From Palaemon carinicauda (lineage: Eukaryota; Arthropoda; Malacostraca; Decapoda; Palaemonidae): DNA of 64,000 nucleotides. The position numbers and the translations under genes were made by a program. The notes beneath the pieces are model-generated. The model made no database searches. It was not told where the DNA came from and was given only the letters and a program-made list of their open reading frames with translations. Positions 27,256-38,430 of the stretch are shown here, one piece after another (position 1 is the stretch's first letter; every line of letters starts with the position of its first letter). The stretch spans positions 136,954,845 through 137,018,844 of the forward strand of contig NC_090731.1 in the NCBI RefSeq assembly GCF_036898095.1. The letters run 5' to 3'.

Positions 27256-27540
27256 TCAAACTTCACAGATTGCTTTAAAAGCTCCGTCACAATTCCTAAA
27301 GCAGATCCATGCTTCCCATTCGTCATCTTTGAAACTCATCCTAAATTTGTTAATTTTACCATAATGTTTAAAAGCCATCCATAATACTTCACAATGACAA
27401 TTATTTGGTATATCACATATATGAATGAATTTCAAATCCCTTACTTCAGCATAATTTTTCTGAACATTGGAAGAGTAGGCCTTTTTAGTTTCTAGGTCAT
27501 CAACAGAATTTTTTGCAACTGAATTGGCAGAGACCGTCAA
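27256..27540 (-). pseudogene. Possible LINE ORF1-like fragment (RRM-like)
   Basis: 94-codon frame whose second half (FIHICDIPNNCHCEVLWMAF, KINKFRMSFKDDEWEAWICF) has the beta-alpha-beta spacing of an RNA-recognition-type fold, as in ORF1 proteins of some LINEs. Only a weak recognition; no RT follows in the same orientation. Confidence 0.3.
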
Positions 27541-28009
27541 CAGTGTTGGGGACTCATCAGGGGGTCCAGGGGTAGGGGTAACACTGTTAATGTTGATAAT
27601 TATTTGCTTTATTTGGGGGGGGGCGGCAGGGATAAAATATAAATGAACAAAATATATGAAAAAAGAAAAGCTTAGAGGAAAGAATATTTTAGATTTCTGA
27701 CATCCTTAAAGATGGATCCAATTCCTGGATCAATAATACTCGTGTGAACTAACTCCCAAATGTCCACTCCTTACCCTACCACGATGGGATGGTACCATTA
27801 TGATTAGATTGACTCAGTATAAGCCAAACCTGCTTGATGGGATGAGAACATTTCAAGAATACAATCATCCCCACTTTAATCAAGAATGCCGAGAGTCCTA
27901 TCTCTAAAAAAAACAGCTCACCCCTGGAATACGAGGGCCAAATTTCTGTATGAGAATAGTTCTACCTGCCCATATAAGAATATGGACATGGCCACTCCTT
28001 TGGTGCAAA

Positions 28010-28640
28010 CATTATTGGGTAGTTGGGAAGACCACTACAGCTCCTACGCTTTGTTTTGAAAAAAAAATCCAATCCCAGAAATGACATCCCTTCTCAAAAA
28101 TCTAAGCAATAAAAAGGGGAAGAAAGGTTGGATAGCAGGGTGAGAGTTGATAAAATACAAAGGAGGTAGAAATAGTAATTAGCCATTAAAAAAATGAGAG
28201 AAATTTTTAGTCTGAGGAAAAAAATTATTCCCCAGTTCAGGAGCCCTCTTGCCAGTCAGGTGGCTTCAACACAGAAATTATATTCCGTGTTGAAGCCAAA
28301 TAACTTCGTAAAGGTAATCTCTCGTTAAGAGGGAAGAACTCTATGAAGAAAGCACCATCGGGATATACGTCCCTAGTTCCTTATGGAACACGAGAAATAC
28401 TGACGAGAAGGATAGCACCAGTTCCTTACAGAACACGAGAAATACTGACGAGAAGGATAGCAACCGTCCCTTTCAATTCAGCAGCAGCAGACACTCCTTG
28501 CTGTAACGGTTTGCAAAAATATCCAAAGAAAGCTAATATCTACAATTACGAAAATGACGTCCTCACCAGCCCACACTTGTTACAGAATACAGTAAATAGC
28601 TACAGGAATGTTGTTATACAGGAACAAGAAAGTGTATATT
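28010..28640 (-). mobile_element. DIRS family D gag-region fragment
   Basis: 28010-28340 matches 57470-57790 of the A4/D chimera (gaccactacagctcc, GAGCCCTCTTGCC..TCA, CGTGTTGAAGC..A..ACTTC, TCTC.TTAAGAGGG). Beyond it a 45-bp unit occurs twice plus a partial third. The piece ends close to the A2 insertion. Confidence 0.5.
28376..28470. repeat. 45-bp tandem repeat, two copies plus start of a third
   Basis: Units start at 28376, 28421 and 28466 with GTTCCTTA.GGAACACGAG-like sequence; 45 bp keeps the frame (15 codons). Confidence 0.85.
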
Positions 28641-28780
28641 AGCAGGTTACACTGAAAACTATGTCAACTACAATTTTTGGGTAAACAACTGGATATGCGC
28701 AGTTGTAGAATACCCACTTCCAAAGCTTACCTGCTCAAGTGGTTACTTCAAGTCTAGTGCCTTTCTATTCAGCCTAATAT

Positions 28781-28971
28781 GTTATTTTGATAAAATAAAT
28801 TTTTGAATATACTTACCCGGTGATTATAATAGCTGCAACTCTGTTGCTCGACAGAAAAACTCTACGGAAAAATTCGCCAGCGATCGCTACACAGGTAGGG
28901 GGTGTACTCAACAGCGCCATCTGTCGTTCAGATACCCAGTACTCATTGTAAACAAAGAACTCAATTTTCTC
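28781..28971 (-). repeat. A2 right inverted terminal repeat
   Basis: Pairs with 35059-35234 without a mismatch in the shared ~140 bases; begins GTTATTTTGATAAAAT. Confidence 0.93.
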
Positions 28972-29017
28972 CTCGGTCCACTGTGTCTCTATTGGGGAGG
29001 AAGGGAGGGTCCTTTAA

Positions 29018-29110
29018 TTTATAATCACCGGGTAAGTATATTCAAAAATTTATTTTATTATCAAAATAACATTTTTCAATATTTAACTTAGCCGGTGATT
29101 ATAATAGCTG
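29018..29110 (-). repeat. A2 internal complementary region
   Basis: Same AAC|ATTTTT junction as A1 at 29070/29071. Confidence 0.87.
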
Positions 29111-29511
29111 ATTCACACCCAGGGGGGTGGGTAGAGACCAGCAAAATATGTTTACATCATATGAGCTAAGAATTTTTATTTCATTTTAGAAGTTATCAAA
29201 ATAACTAAACAAAATAAATAGGTACCTGGTAAGGAAGTCGACTTGAACAATTACTCTGCCTTTTTAAGTACGTCTTCCTTACGGAGCCTCGCGATCCTCT
29301 TAGGATGCTGAGCGACCCCTAGGAGCTGAAGTATCAAGGGTTGCAACCCATACAACAGGACCTCATCAAAACCTCTAATCTAGGCGCTTCTCAAGAAATG
29401 ACTTTGACCACCCACCAAATCAACTAGGATGCGAAAGGCTTCTTAGCCTTCCGGACAACCCAAAAACAACAATAAAAACATTTCAAGAGAAAGATTAAAA
29501 AGGTTATGGAA

Positions 29512-30703
29512 TTAGGGAATTGTAGTGGTTGAGCCCTCACCCACTACTGCACTCGCTGCTACGAATGGTCCCAGAGTGTAGCAGTTCTCGTAAAGAGACT
29601 GGACATCCTTAAGATAAAAAGACGCGAACACTGACTTGCTTTTCCAATAGGTTGCGTCAATTATACTTCGCAGAGATCTATTTTGTTTAAAGGCCACGGA
29701 AGTTGCGACAGCTCTAACTTCGTGTGTCCTTACCTTCAGCAAAGCTTGGTCTTCCTCATTCAGATGGGAAGGAGCTTCTCGTATTAACAGTCTGATAAAA
29801 TAGGATAAAGCATTCTTTGACATAGGCAAAGATGGTTTCTTAACTGAACACCATAAAGCTTCAGACGGGCCTCGTAAAGGTTTAGTTCGTTTTAAATAGA
29901 ACTTAAGAGCTCTTACAGGGCATAAGACTCTTTCTAGTTCATTTCCAACCATACGATAAGCTTGGAATATCGAACGATTTTGGCCAAGGTCGAGAAGGCA
30001 GCTCGTTTTTGGCTAGAAAACCAAGTTGTAGAGAACATGTAGCCGTTTCAGATGAGAATCCGATGTTCTTGCTGAAGGCATGAATCTCACTGACTCTTTT
30101 AGCTGTGGCTAAGCATACCAGGAAAAGAGTCTTTAAGGTGAGATCTTTCAGGGAGGCTGATTGTAGCGGCTCGAACCTGTCTGACATAAGGAATCTTAGT
30201 ACCACGTCTAAATTCCAACCAGGTGTAACCAAACGACGCTCCTTCGTGGTCTCAAAAGACTTAAGGAGGTCCTGTAGATCTTTATTGTTGGAAAGATCTA
30301 AGCCTCTGTGACGGAAGACTGATGCCAACATGCTTCTGTAACCCTTGATAGTGGGAGCTGAAAGAGATCGTTCTTTCCTCAGATATAAGAGGAAGTCAGC
30401 TATTTGAGTTACAGAGGTACTGGTCGAGGATACGGATACTGACTTGCACCAGTTTCGGAAGATTTCCCACTTCGATTGGTAGACTCTAAGGGTGGATGTT
30501 CTCCTTGCTCTAGCAATCGCTCTGGCTGCCTCCTTCGAAAAGCCTCTAGCTCTCGAGAGTCTTTCGATAGTCTGAAGGCAGTCAGACGAAGAGCGTGGAG
30601 GCCTTGGTGTACCTTCTTTACGTGTGGCTGACGTAGAAGGTCCACCCTTAGGGGAAGTGTTCTGGGAACGTCTACTAGCCATCGAAGTACCTCGGTGAAC
30701 CAT
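29512..30703 (-). pseudogene. A2 tyrosine recombinase, frameshifted
   Basis: Two frames cover the protein: 29939-30703 holds the DNA-binding part and the first catalytic Arg (ATAKRVSEIHAF); 29512-29952 holds HEVRAVATS and Tyr in SFYLKDV. Against A1 the break is a 2-base deletion near 29955 (ATACG where A1 has ATATTCG). All catalytic residues survive, so this is a young lesion. Confidence 0.88.
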
Positions 30704-31616
30704 TCTCTCACGGGCCAGAGGGGAGCAACTAGCGTCAACCTTGTCCCTTCGTGAGAGGCGAACTTCTGCAGTACCTTGTTGACAATCTTGAACGGAGGGA
30801 ATGCATATAGATCTAGATGTGACCAATCTAGGAGAAAGGCATCTATATGAACTGTGCTGGGTCCGGGATTGGTGAGCAAAATATTGGGAGCCTCTTGGTC
30901 ATCGAGGTTGCGAAGAGATCTATGGTTGGCTGGCCCCAGGTGGCCCAAAGTCTCTTGCATACATCCTTGTGGAGGGTCCATTCTGTTGGAATTATTTGTC
31001 CCTTACGACTGAGACAATCTGCCATGACATTCAAGTTGCCTTGGATGAACCTCGTTACTAGTGATATGTTTAGACCTTTTGACCAGGTGAGGAGGTCCCT
31101 TGCGATCTCGTACAACGTCAGAGAGTAGGTCCCTCCTTGCTTGGAGATGTACGCCAAAGCCGTGGTGTTGTCCGAGTTCACCTCCACCACTTTGCCTTGA
31201 AGGAGAGACCTGAAGCTTTTTCAGGCCAGACGTACTGCCAGTAGCTCCTTGCAGTTGAAATGCATTGTCCTTTGACTCGAGTTCCATATTCCCGAGCATT
31301 CCCGACCGTCTAATGTCGCACCCCAGCCTACGTCCGATGCGTCCGAGAAGAGAACGTGGTTGGGAGTCTGAACAGCCAGGGGAAGACCCTCTCTTAGGTT
31401 GATATTGTCCTTTCACCAAGTCAGACAAGACTTTATCTTTTCGGAAACCGGGATCGAGACCGCTTCTAGCGTCTTGTCCTTTTTCCAGTGAAAAGCTAGA
31501 TGGTATTGAAGAGGACGGAGGTGTAGTCTTCCTAGTGACACAAATTGATCCACGGATGACAGCGTCCCTACCAGACTCATCCACAGCCTGACTGAGCAGC
31601 GTTCCTTCTTCAGCAT
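30409..31616 (-). pseudogene. A2 RT remnant, RNase H and methyltransferase-like region
   Basis: 31413-31616 keeps only the RT thumb-side end (MLKKERCSVRLWMSLVGTLS); the palm with YLDD is deleted. RNase H (30843-31190, NSDNTTALAYI, NVMADCLSR) and the methyltransferase-like part (30409-30981, YAFPPFKIVNKVLQKF) follow with frame breaks near 31210 and 30850. Not a working polymerase. Confidence 0.88.
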
Positions 31617-33876
31617 CTTCTGGATGGATAGCAGGGCTGGGGGCTGATCGTCCTGTTGTTCAGCAACGTCCTCATCAGAGGGTTCCTCATCCGAAACTGA
31701 TGAGGAAACGGCAACGGAGTGGGCAACGTCTGGCTCGCTGAATCCGGTCGCACTGGTGGATGCGTGACGGAGCCGGACGCAATATCATGGAACTGCTGCA
31801 CAGTCTGTGAACTGTCAACAACCATGGGTGCGCGAGGAAGCACAGCGTCAACCCGAGACTGTCTAGACCGTCTGGGTCGTGCAGTCAACACCCTACCGGG
31901 TTGCTGAGGTTGACGCACTGCGTCAAAACAAGTCACCTCTGCTGGTTGTTGAACGTCCTGAACGTCAACAACCACCTCCGAGCGTCGCTTAACGTCAACG
32001 TGCGGCTGGCAACCCACACTGGGTCACATCGGTGGAGGAACCACCTCAACTGGCAGACGCGAGTAGGTTACCTCAGCGTCAACAGGGCGCACAACCGACC
32101 GGTTGGAAGGTTGTTGGCCAGAAGGTTCTTCTCCGCATTTAAGTCCTCTATCAAGGACGCAAGCTTGGACTGCATGTCTTGCAGCAAAGCCCATTTAGGG
32201 TCTACGGGAGCAGGTGTGGCAACAGACGGGGTTAGCGACTGAGGCGGAACCGTTTACCATCCCTGAAAGCCTTGTTATGCGTGACATAATAGTACAGCAA
32301 AACTTCAAAGGCTCGACAACAGCTGTGAAGTTGACCTGTAAACAACTTGGAGCGTCTCCTGGCTAGGCGCCAGGGAGAGTCTACCAGAATTGAGAAGTCT
32401 ATCTGGGCAGAGGCATGAACTCCCAAGCCGAGAACTTCTCTCGTGTCATATCAGACTCTCGCTCTATAAACCAGTTTAAAAGAAGGGAAAGCAAAGGCTG
32501 TATCCCCCAAACTCCTCCTGGTGAAAAACCAGTCGCCTAGCCAACGTAACGCTCTCTAGGAGAGCGAGAGAGCACTAGCTTAAAAACAACGGCTTCGAAG
32601 TAGCTAGGCCTAGTGTAAGCTCTGACGTTTAGGCGAACGAGGAGCAGCAGTTACAAAAAGATCCGGACGAAGATCCTTAAAAAAATCATCATGATTTAAT
32701 TAAAGTCCATAGGAGGCTAAGCAGCTTTAGGCTCCTCTCCATCTGACAGAGTCCTCAAGGGAATATCAGTAGGAGGGAGAACAGCAACTTCCTCATCTAC
32801 AGGAACCTTGTCCGATAAAAGCTGAGTCTCTCACTGGTGCATTAGTAGCGGACCAGAACGCAACGTCATGTAACTGCTTGACAGTCTGTGAACTGTCAAC
32901 AACTGAACTGTCAACCACAACAGGTGCGTGAGGACGCACAGCGTCCACTCGAGACTGCTTTGACTGCCTAGACTGAGCAGTCAAAACAACTCTAGAATGC
33001 GGAGGTTGACGCACAGCGTCAAAACAAGTCAACTCCGATTGTTAGTGAACGTCTTGAACGTCAACAGGAGCATCAGCCAGTGGCCTAACGTCCAAATGCG
33101 GCTGAAAAACCACACGAGACCGCATCGAGTGTGGTTCTAAACAACCTGACTGACGTGACTAAGCTACGCCAACGTCAACAGTAAGCACAAAGGAACGTTA
33201 GGTTGGCTGAAAGCCAGGATATCGATGAGATAAACGGCTAGACTCAACGGACTAATCGGCAGAATAGTCTTCCATAAGGGAGGCAAGCATATACTGCATG
33301 TTTAGCCATACAACCCCTTAAGGATCAACGGAAATGGTTGTGGTAATAGACGAGGGTAACGTCTGTGACCGCAACACTTTGCCTACAAAAAAAGACTCTC
33401 GGAGTTTGTGTTACGCTTTTGTTAGGCGGCGAGCAGTTATCCGATGACTGTATAGGGTCAGAGCTGTCCTAATGGCTGTAACCAGGACGCTGGACCTGTC
33501 CTGAAAGGACTGACTTTCGCTTAAGGGCTTCGAAACCTTGTGACAGGTTTCTTATGCGAAAAGCCTACGGATGGCGAGGAGAAACAACGTCTCTCTCGTC
33601 TTATGGTAGGGGAGATCTTGGTAAGATACACCCGATACCATAGAGGGAAAACGTCTGTTCGTTGGTCAAGGCCTCTCGAACCCATAAGTCGTTTGACATT
33701 ACTTCTCCCCTGGGCTTGGGAGCATGTAAGAGGTCCCGGACTAGGTGAACGACAGGCACGAACAGACGAACCCTCGGACGCAACACTGTAACACTTTGCG
33801 CCTCGGACGCAACACTGTAACACTTTGCGCCTCGGACGCAACACTGTAACACTTTGCGCATATCACTTTATCACTT
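31617..33876 (-). pseudogene. A2 gag remnants with duplicated middle
   Basis: 31610-32017 (CFDAVRQP, VDAVLPRAP) and 32793-33032 (CFDAVRQP, VDAVRPHAP) are two diverged copies of the same gag middle region. Between them 32232-32460 carries a C-terminal gag block (GLGVHASAQIDFS..VDSPWRLA). 33521-33861 is an upstream gag piece. Joined to RT at about 31615. Full of stops. Confidence 0.75.
33773..33859. repeat. 29-bp tandem repeat, exactly three copies
   Basis: CTCGGACGCAACACTGTAAC... repeats at 33773, 33802 and 33831 with no mismatch, within the A2 gag remnant. A1 has a single related unit near 25100. Confidence 0.95.
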
Positions 33877-34944
33877 CGATTTTCTGTTTTGCACTTATTT
33901 CTACCTGAAACACGCAATTCTACCCTTCATTAAAAGGTAGTAATTGCAAAATTAGTCGTATAATGCAAGCTCATAATACCAGCAAAAAACAGAAAACATA
34001 TTCTAAGATAAAAAGAAAAATCAGTGGCTGGGAAAGAGACTAAACACTAGTTCATATAACTACGTTTTCAATCTCTCACCGCACATAGCCTGGGGACGAG
34101 AATAAAAACCTAAAAACGTTTTATCCTTCCTCCCCGTACAGCGACTAGGGACGTGAGTAACACGAGAACAACGTTACCCGCTTGAACGGAACGTTTTCTC
34201 TCCTCTCTCTCCCTCCGTCTCTATCTCTCTCTCTCTTTCTCTCTTGATTTCGCACCTAAGAGAAGAGCCCAATTATATATCGTCAAAAAAAAAAACATGT
34301 TATTTGACTAAAGGAAAAAACTGAAAGGTTTTTCAAATAAAAAGTTCCTTTAAATTAGAATTTAAAACATTTAAGCTAAGAAAGAATGAACAAAACGTCA
34401 GAATCGATTTACTCTTACTGCAAAGTGAAACCGTGATACACTCTCTCTCTATCGTAACGATAGAGCGCATGTTGAACGTCCTGAACGTCAACAACTGCGT
34501 AGCATAAAAAACTAAACGTTAGTTCATCTTTGAAAACAGTACGAAGACTATCAAAGAAATTCTTTCATAAAATATTACATTTAAAAAGTTTTAAATCCTT
34601 AGCTCTTTAAAAGCTAAAGACGATATAAAGGGCTCAACGTTGATTAACTTCGGTTTCCAAGTTAGGACCGCCTACTCTCAGGAAAGGTCTATATAAACAA
34701 AGCATTAAAATTTATTTTTATATGTTTATAAAAAATGGAAAGTTAATCGAAGAGGCCTAATAAAGGCGGAGAGATATAAAATATATAGAGGAAAATCTAT
34801 AACGTGATAAGATAATTACTAAAAGCCTAAACACACTTCCGTCTAAGGGAAGGGTCGGCCATTTAAAAGTGAAAGAAAGTCCATACTCTCTTTGTCACCA
34901 TAATTAAATCTATCCCAAACGAGTTCAAGTTTTAAGATGAAGAT
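33877..34944. other. Non-family-A insert replacing the A2 gag start
   Basis: A2 follows A1 up to tatcactttatcacttc (33860-33876), then diverges until 34945, where the 5' leader resumes. The 1.07 kb between has no ORF, a CT-rich block at 34200-34245, and at 34472-34497 a short block (TGAACGTCCTGAACGTCAAC) found also in gag at 31951. It may be leader or gag sequence from another DIRS family. Confidence 0.6.
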
Positions 34945-35058
34945 AAAACACCTGCATAGCGAAAGCTCAAAACTAGAATAGTGTACTTCACCAAATAGTT
35001 GTGAAAACAAATCCAGTTAGCACAGCGAATTAGTAGGTCTTGCCGGTAGCCCGACAGA

Positions 35059-35234
35059 GAGAAAATTGAGTTCTTTGTTTACAATGAGTACTGGGTATCT
35101 GAACGACAGATGGCGCTGTTGAGTACACCCCCTACCTGTGTAGCGATCGCTGGCGAATTTTTCCGTAGAGTTTTTCTGTCGAGCAACAGAGTTGCAGCTA
35201 TTATAATCACCGGCTAAGTTAAATATTGAAAAAT
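35059..35234 (-). repeat. A2 left inverted terminal repeat
   Basis: Reverse complement of the right ITR; ends AATATTGAAAAAT before a short (GATT)n run. Confidence 0.93.
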
Positions 35235-35579
35235 GATTGATTGATTGATTTGAGGTTTTCTGGCATCCTGAAGAACCTAATATGATCGTCCTACATATTT
35301 TATATATATTACTTACAGTAAACTTATTGGGTGGTAATTTTCAGGCATTTTTAAGGCTTCAAGCTGAACTCATAGAGCAGTCTTGCAGACATTTTGTGTA
35401 AAGTTCAACGAGATTTACTACTATGAAATCTCCTCCATCTAATATCAAATGAATTGTAAGGCCATCTTCTCCTCCTGCTTTACTTCTTTTCACGCCTTTT
35501 AATGCTCTTTTTTTTTCACCAGTTACTTTTGGTACTGACTCAGGTGTGTCATTATTTCTATTGGCAAAGCTATTTCTTA

Positions 35580-36802
35580 CGAGGCGTGTTCATTAAAGAT
35601 TTCCCAACCCACTTAGGACTATCATATCTGACTGAAATTTCACCTGTTTATTGGTACATTAGTGTATAGGTCACATGATAATTTGCAGCACTGAATTCAC
35701 ATTGCTTCCCTTTTTACAGGTGTTAGATTGAAGTAAGGTATGACTATGGACCCAGTCGAGTACCGAGCAGTGATCAGGTTTCTATTTTTGAAAGGTTGCA
35801 CACCAAAACAGACCTTCGATGAAATGAAATAAACTTATGGAGATGCTGCCCTATCATATGATGTTGTAAAACACTGGCATCGCCAGTTCAAATGTGGCTG
35901 AACTTTTGTTGAAACAGCGCCCATTCCTGCCATTGATGAAGAGACCATCCTTCAAGTAGAGGCTGCCATTTTGGAAGACCACCGTATAACTGCTCATCAG
36001 TTAGCCCAAATTGTGAAGATATGTGCAGGGTCTGTGGAAAAAATAATTCAGGATCATTTACACATGCATAAGGTGTCTGCCCGGTGAATTCCCAGGCTCT
36101 TTACTCCTTTTCAGAAGCAGGAACGAGTGGACTGCTCAAAGCCTCTTTTGAATGTGTCAACAAAACCAGGAAGCCTTTTTTGAGACTTATCACACCGGAT
36201 GAAACATGTGTCCATTATTATAGTTCTGAAACTAAAGTCCAGTCTATGCAATGGAAGCACTTTAACTCACCACTCACCAAAAGAACTCATAAGTGCAACC
36301 TTCTGCAGGAAAGGTCATGCTTACCGTCTTTTGAGACCAGCACTGAGTAGTAATGACGGATTTCCTGGCTAAGAGTACCACAATTACTGGGACTTACTAT
36401 GCTTCACTACTGTGTAAATTGTGAGAATCCATCAAACTCAAAAGGCGTGGCATGCTGACCAGAGGAGTTCGACGACTCCACGCATATCATCCAAACAAAA
36501 GTGCAATCTTGTGGCTATGAAATTCTCCCGCAACCCCCTTATTCTCCCGACCTGGCACCATCTGGGTTTCACCTCTTTCCAACCATGAAGTCAATTTTGA
36601 AGAAAACACGTTTTCCAGATGTTACAACACTGATTTCCAACTGACTTTTACAAACAAGGTCTCCAGAGTTGCATAAAACAACAGGAAAAATGCATAACCC
36701 TTGGTGTTGCTTATGTAGAGAGAGACTAATAATTGTTCCAAGTTTTGTCTGGCTATGTTTATTGGAAGTGGGTCAGGGGAAATCTTTCATAAACACCCCT
36801 CA
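35580..36802 (+). mobile_element. Mariner-family transposon, degenerate
   Basis: Terminal inverted repeats of about 26 bases (GAGGCGTGTTCATTAAAGAT... at 35581; reverse complement GAGGGGTGTTTATGAAAGAT... at 36801) are flanked by TA on both sides (35578-35579 and 36803-36804), the mariner target duplication. 1.22 kb, the usual length. It contains the transposase relic at 35746-36735. Confidence 0.88.
35746..36735 (+). pseudogene. Mariner transposase relic
   Basis: Starts ATG at 35746 with MDPVEYRAVIRFLFLKG. Recognisable in order: the paired helix-turn-helix region, VKHWHRQFKCG, ITAHQLAQIVKICAGSVEKI, then TPDETCVHYYSSETK (first catalytic Asp of GDETW) and HPPYSPDLAPSGFHLFP (third position, where mariner has Asp-Phe and this copy has Gly-Phe). 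Several stops (after DEMK and after FKCG) and frameshifts. Inactive. Confidence 0.85.
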
Positions 36803-36981
36803 TATATTACTACTGTATAGCATTGTATAGAAATCCTCTGGAATTTTCATCACTCCATCTCTTCTGTTGATAACTCATTCTGTAAAGTAAATATTTGTTG
36901 GCGCTATGTTCAAAGTCTTCTTTTTATCAACTTCATGCTCTTTCCTTTCTTTGTGTTAGCTCAATTTTGGTCTGATTGTGT

Positions 36982-37212
36982 TTACAAATGTCTTGGGTTT
37001 TTAGTTTGTTTACCGTTTTGGATACTTTTGCTAATTCTACTTTGTCTCTCTTTGATTTTACCCACATTTTCCAATCTTTTCTCTATTAGGTTTTTGGTCT
37101 TTTCTGATTGTTTTTCTTGATCTTGTTTAAGAACTTTTCCACCTATCTTTTGTGCTGATTCCAATACATATTTTGTTAAATTTTGATTCATTTCTTCTTT
37201 ATTTGCTTCCAT
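36982..37212 (-). other. Short Lys/Glu-rich coiled-coil ORF, origin unclear
   Basis: 76 codons, MEANKEEMNQNLTKYVLESA and onward, strongly charged with heptad-like spacing. Could be a fragment of a retroelement ORF1 or gag. No neighbour supports it as a gene. Confidence 0.2.
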
Positions 37213-37267
37213 TTTGTCATGCAGCTGGAAGTACTTGTTTTGTATTGTTTAACTAAATTCGTCTAGC

Positions 37268-37450
37268 TACGTATCAGGAAATTTTTTTCGCATTATGAGT
37301 CGGAAAAATCTTCGCATCTCGTTACGTATCATGAAATTTTTTTCGCATTATGAGTTGGAAAAATCTTTGCATCTCGTTACGTATCATGAAATTTTTTTCG
37401 CATTATGAGTCGGAAAAATCTTCGCGTCTCATGTCGCATCATGAAATTTT
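37268..37450. repeat. 55-bp tandem repeat, 3.3 copies
   Basis: Units start at 37268, 37323 and 37378 (TACGTATCA.GAAATTTTTTTC...) with 1-3 differences; a fourth partial unit follows. Confidence 0.93.
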
Positions 37451-38430
37451 CATGTGTAGAAACTTTTGTATCAATAGGTATCACTGTACCTATTTCTTTT
37501 ATTCAGGGGGGGACCCTCACACAGAGGGGCCCGGGGCAATTGCTCCCATGTCCTTCTATAAATCCGATCCTAGTTTGAGGGAGAAATGTTACAAAGAGTT
37601 ATCCTTTCTAAAAGACTGACTCCAGACAAGACAAAGTCTATATAAGAAATGCATCTTGGGGATCTAGACTATATGAATTCAAGGATGTAGATCTAATGAA
37701 AATGATTTTATCATTCACTTGTAAACTGTCCGAGGACAACAAGACAGGAAAGACCTGAAGCTCCAAAGAGAGAAAGCCCTTAATACAACAAGGATTAGGT
37801 AATGTTCAAGACTTCTGGACTGTACAATCCTCATCTGATTCCTTAATCAGACACCAAGTGCGTGAACGGTCACTTGTACTCGAGTACTTTTCTTTTGTTC
37901 ACAAAATGTCATTGAACTGGGCTGAGGGAGTGATTTCTGAGGGCATGAAGCTATTGTACGCTTGTGTGGGTCTATATTAGCTATTGATACTGCATCAAAG
38001 TGGGTGCTTCAAATGAGTAAGCCTGTCCTCAATAATAGCTTTGCGACGGTTGACACAGTGTGTAATCTCAATCACACGTTCGAGAGACGTACAGAAGTCT
38101 CTCCCCTTGTGGAGAGCATGCTAAAGGAGGTGTATATGGATCTACGGGATAAGAGTAGATCTGTCACCATACATGCTATTGAATAGGCGTACATGCATTA
38201 GGAATGCACTCAGCACAGACAATGTCTGGCGAGGCAAGGTTTTCTGATCAAAGAATGTGCATATGAGGCAGCACATTCATTAGTAAAAGATGAATAAGAA
38301 TCAAAACCCCTTGTGCACTTGGAGACATGTTGCTCACAAGTAAACGCTTAGCAGGGGAGGAAGCACACTGCTATGAAGATATACGAGAGCGAGCGCACTC
38401 ATTATATGTAGAACAACTAAAGTATTTCTT
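37451..38430. other. Unassigned, possibly retroelement-derived
   Basis: The plus strand has a broken frame around 37840-38180 (for example RERSLVLEYFSFVHKM), which looks protein-derived but which I cannot place. No intact gene. Confidence 0.3.

Larger units (their letters stand above)
28781..35234 (-). mobile_element. DIRS family A copy A2, internally rearranged
   Basis: Right ITR 28781-28971, ICR 29018-29110 (junction 29070/29071) and left ITR 35059-35234 are all present; the two ITRs are identical over the ~140 bases I compared. The interior is broken: frameshifted YR, RT missing its catalytic core, two partial gag middle segments and about 1.07 kb of non-family sequence where the gag start should be. 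A non-autonomous derivative of an A1-like element. Confidence 0.92.

Noticed and set aside
28376..28470. CRISPR-like array
   Set aside because: Contiguous 45-bp tandem units without spacers in a eukaryotic context.
32793..33032. 79-codon frame as an independent gene
   Set aside because: Duplicated gag middle of A2; no start context and stops on both sides.
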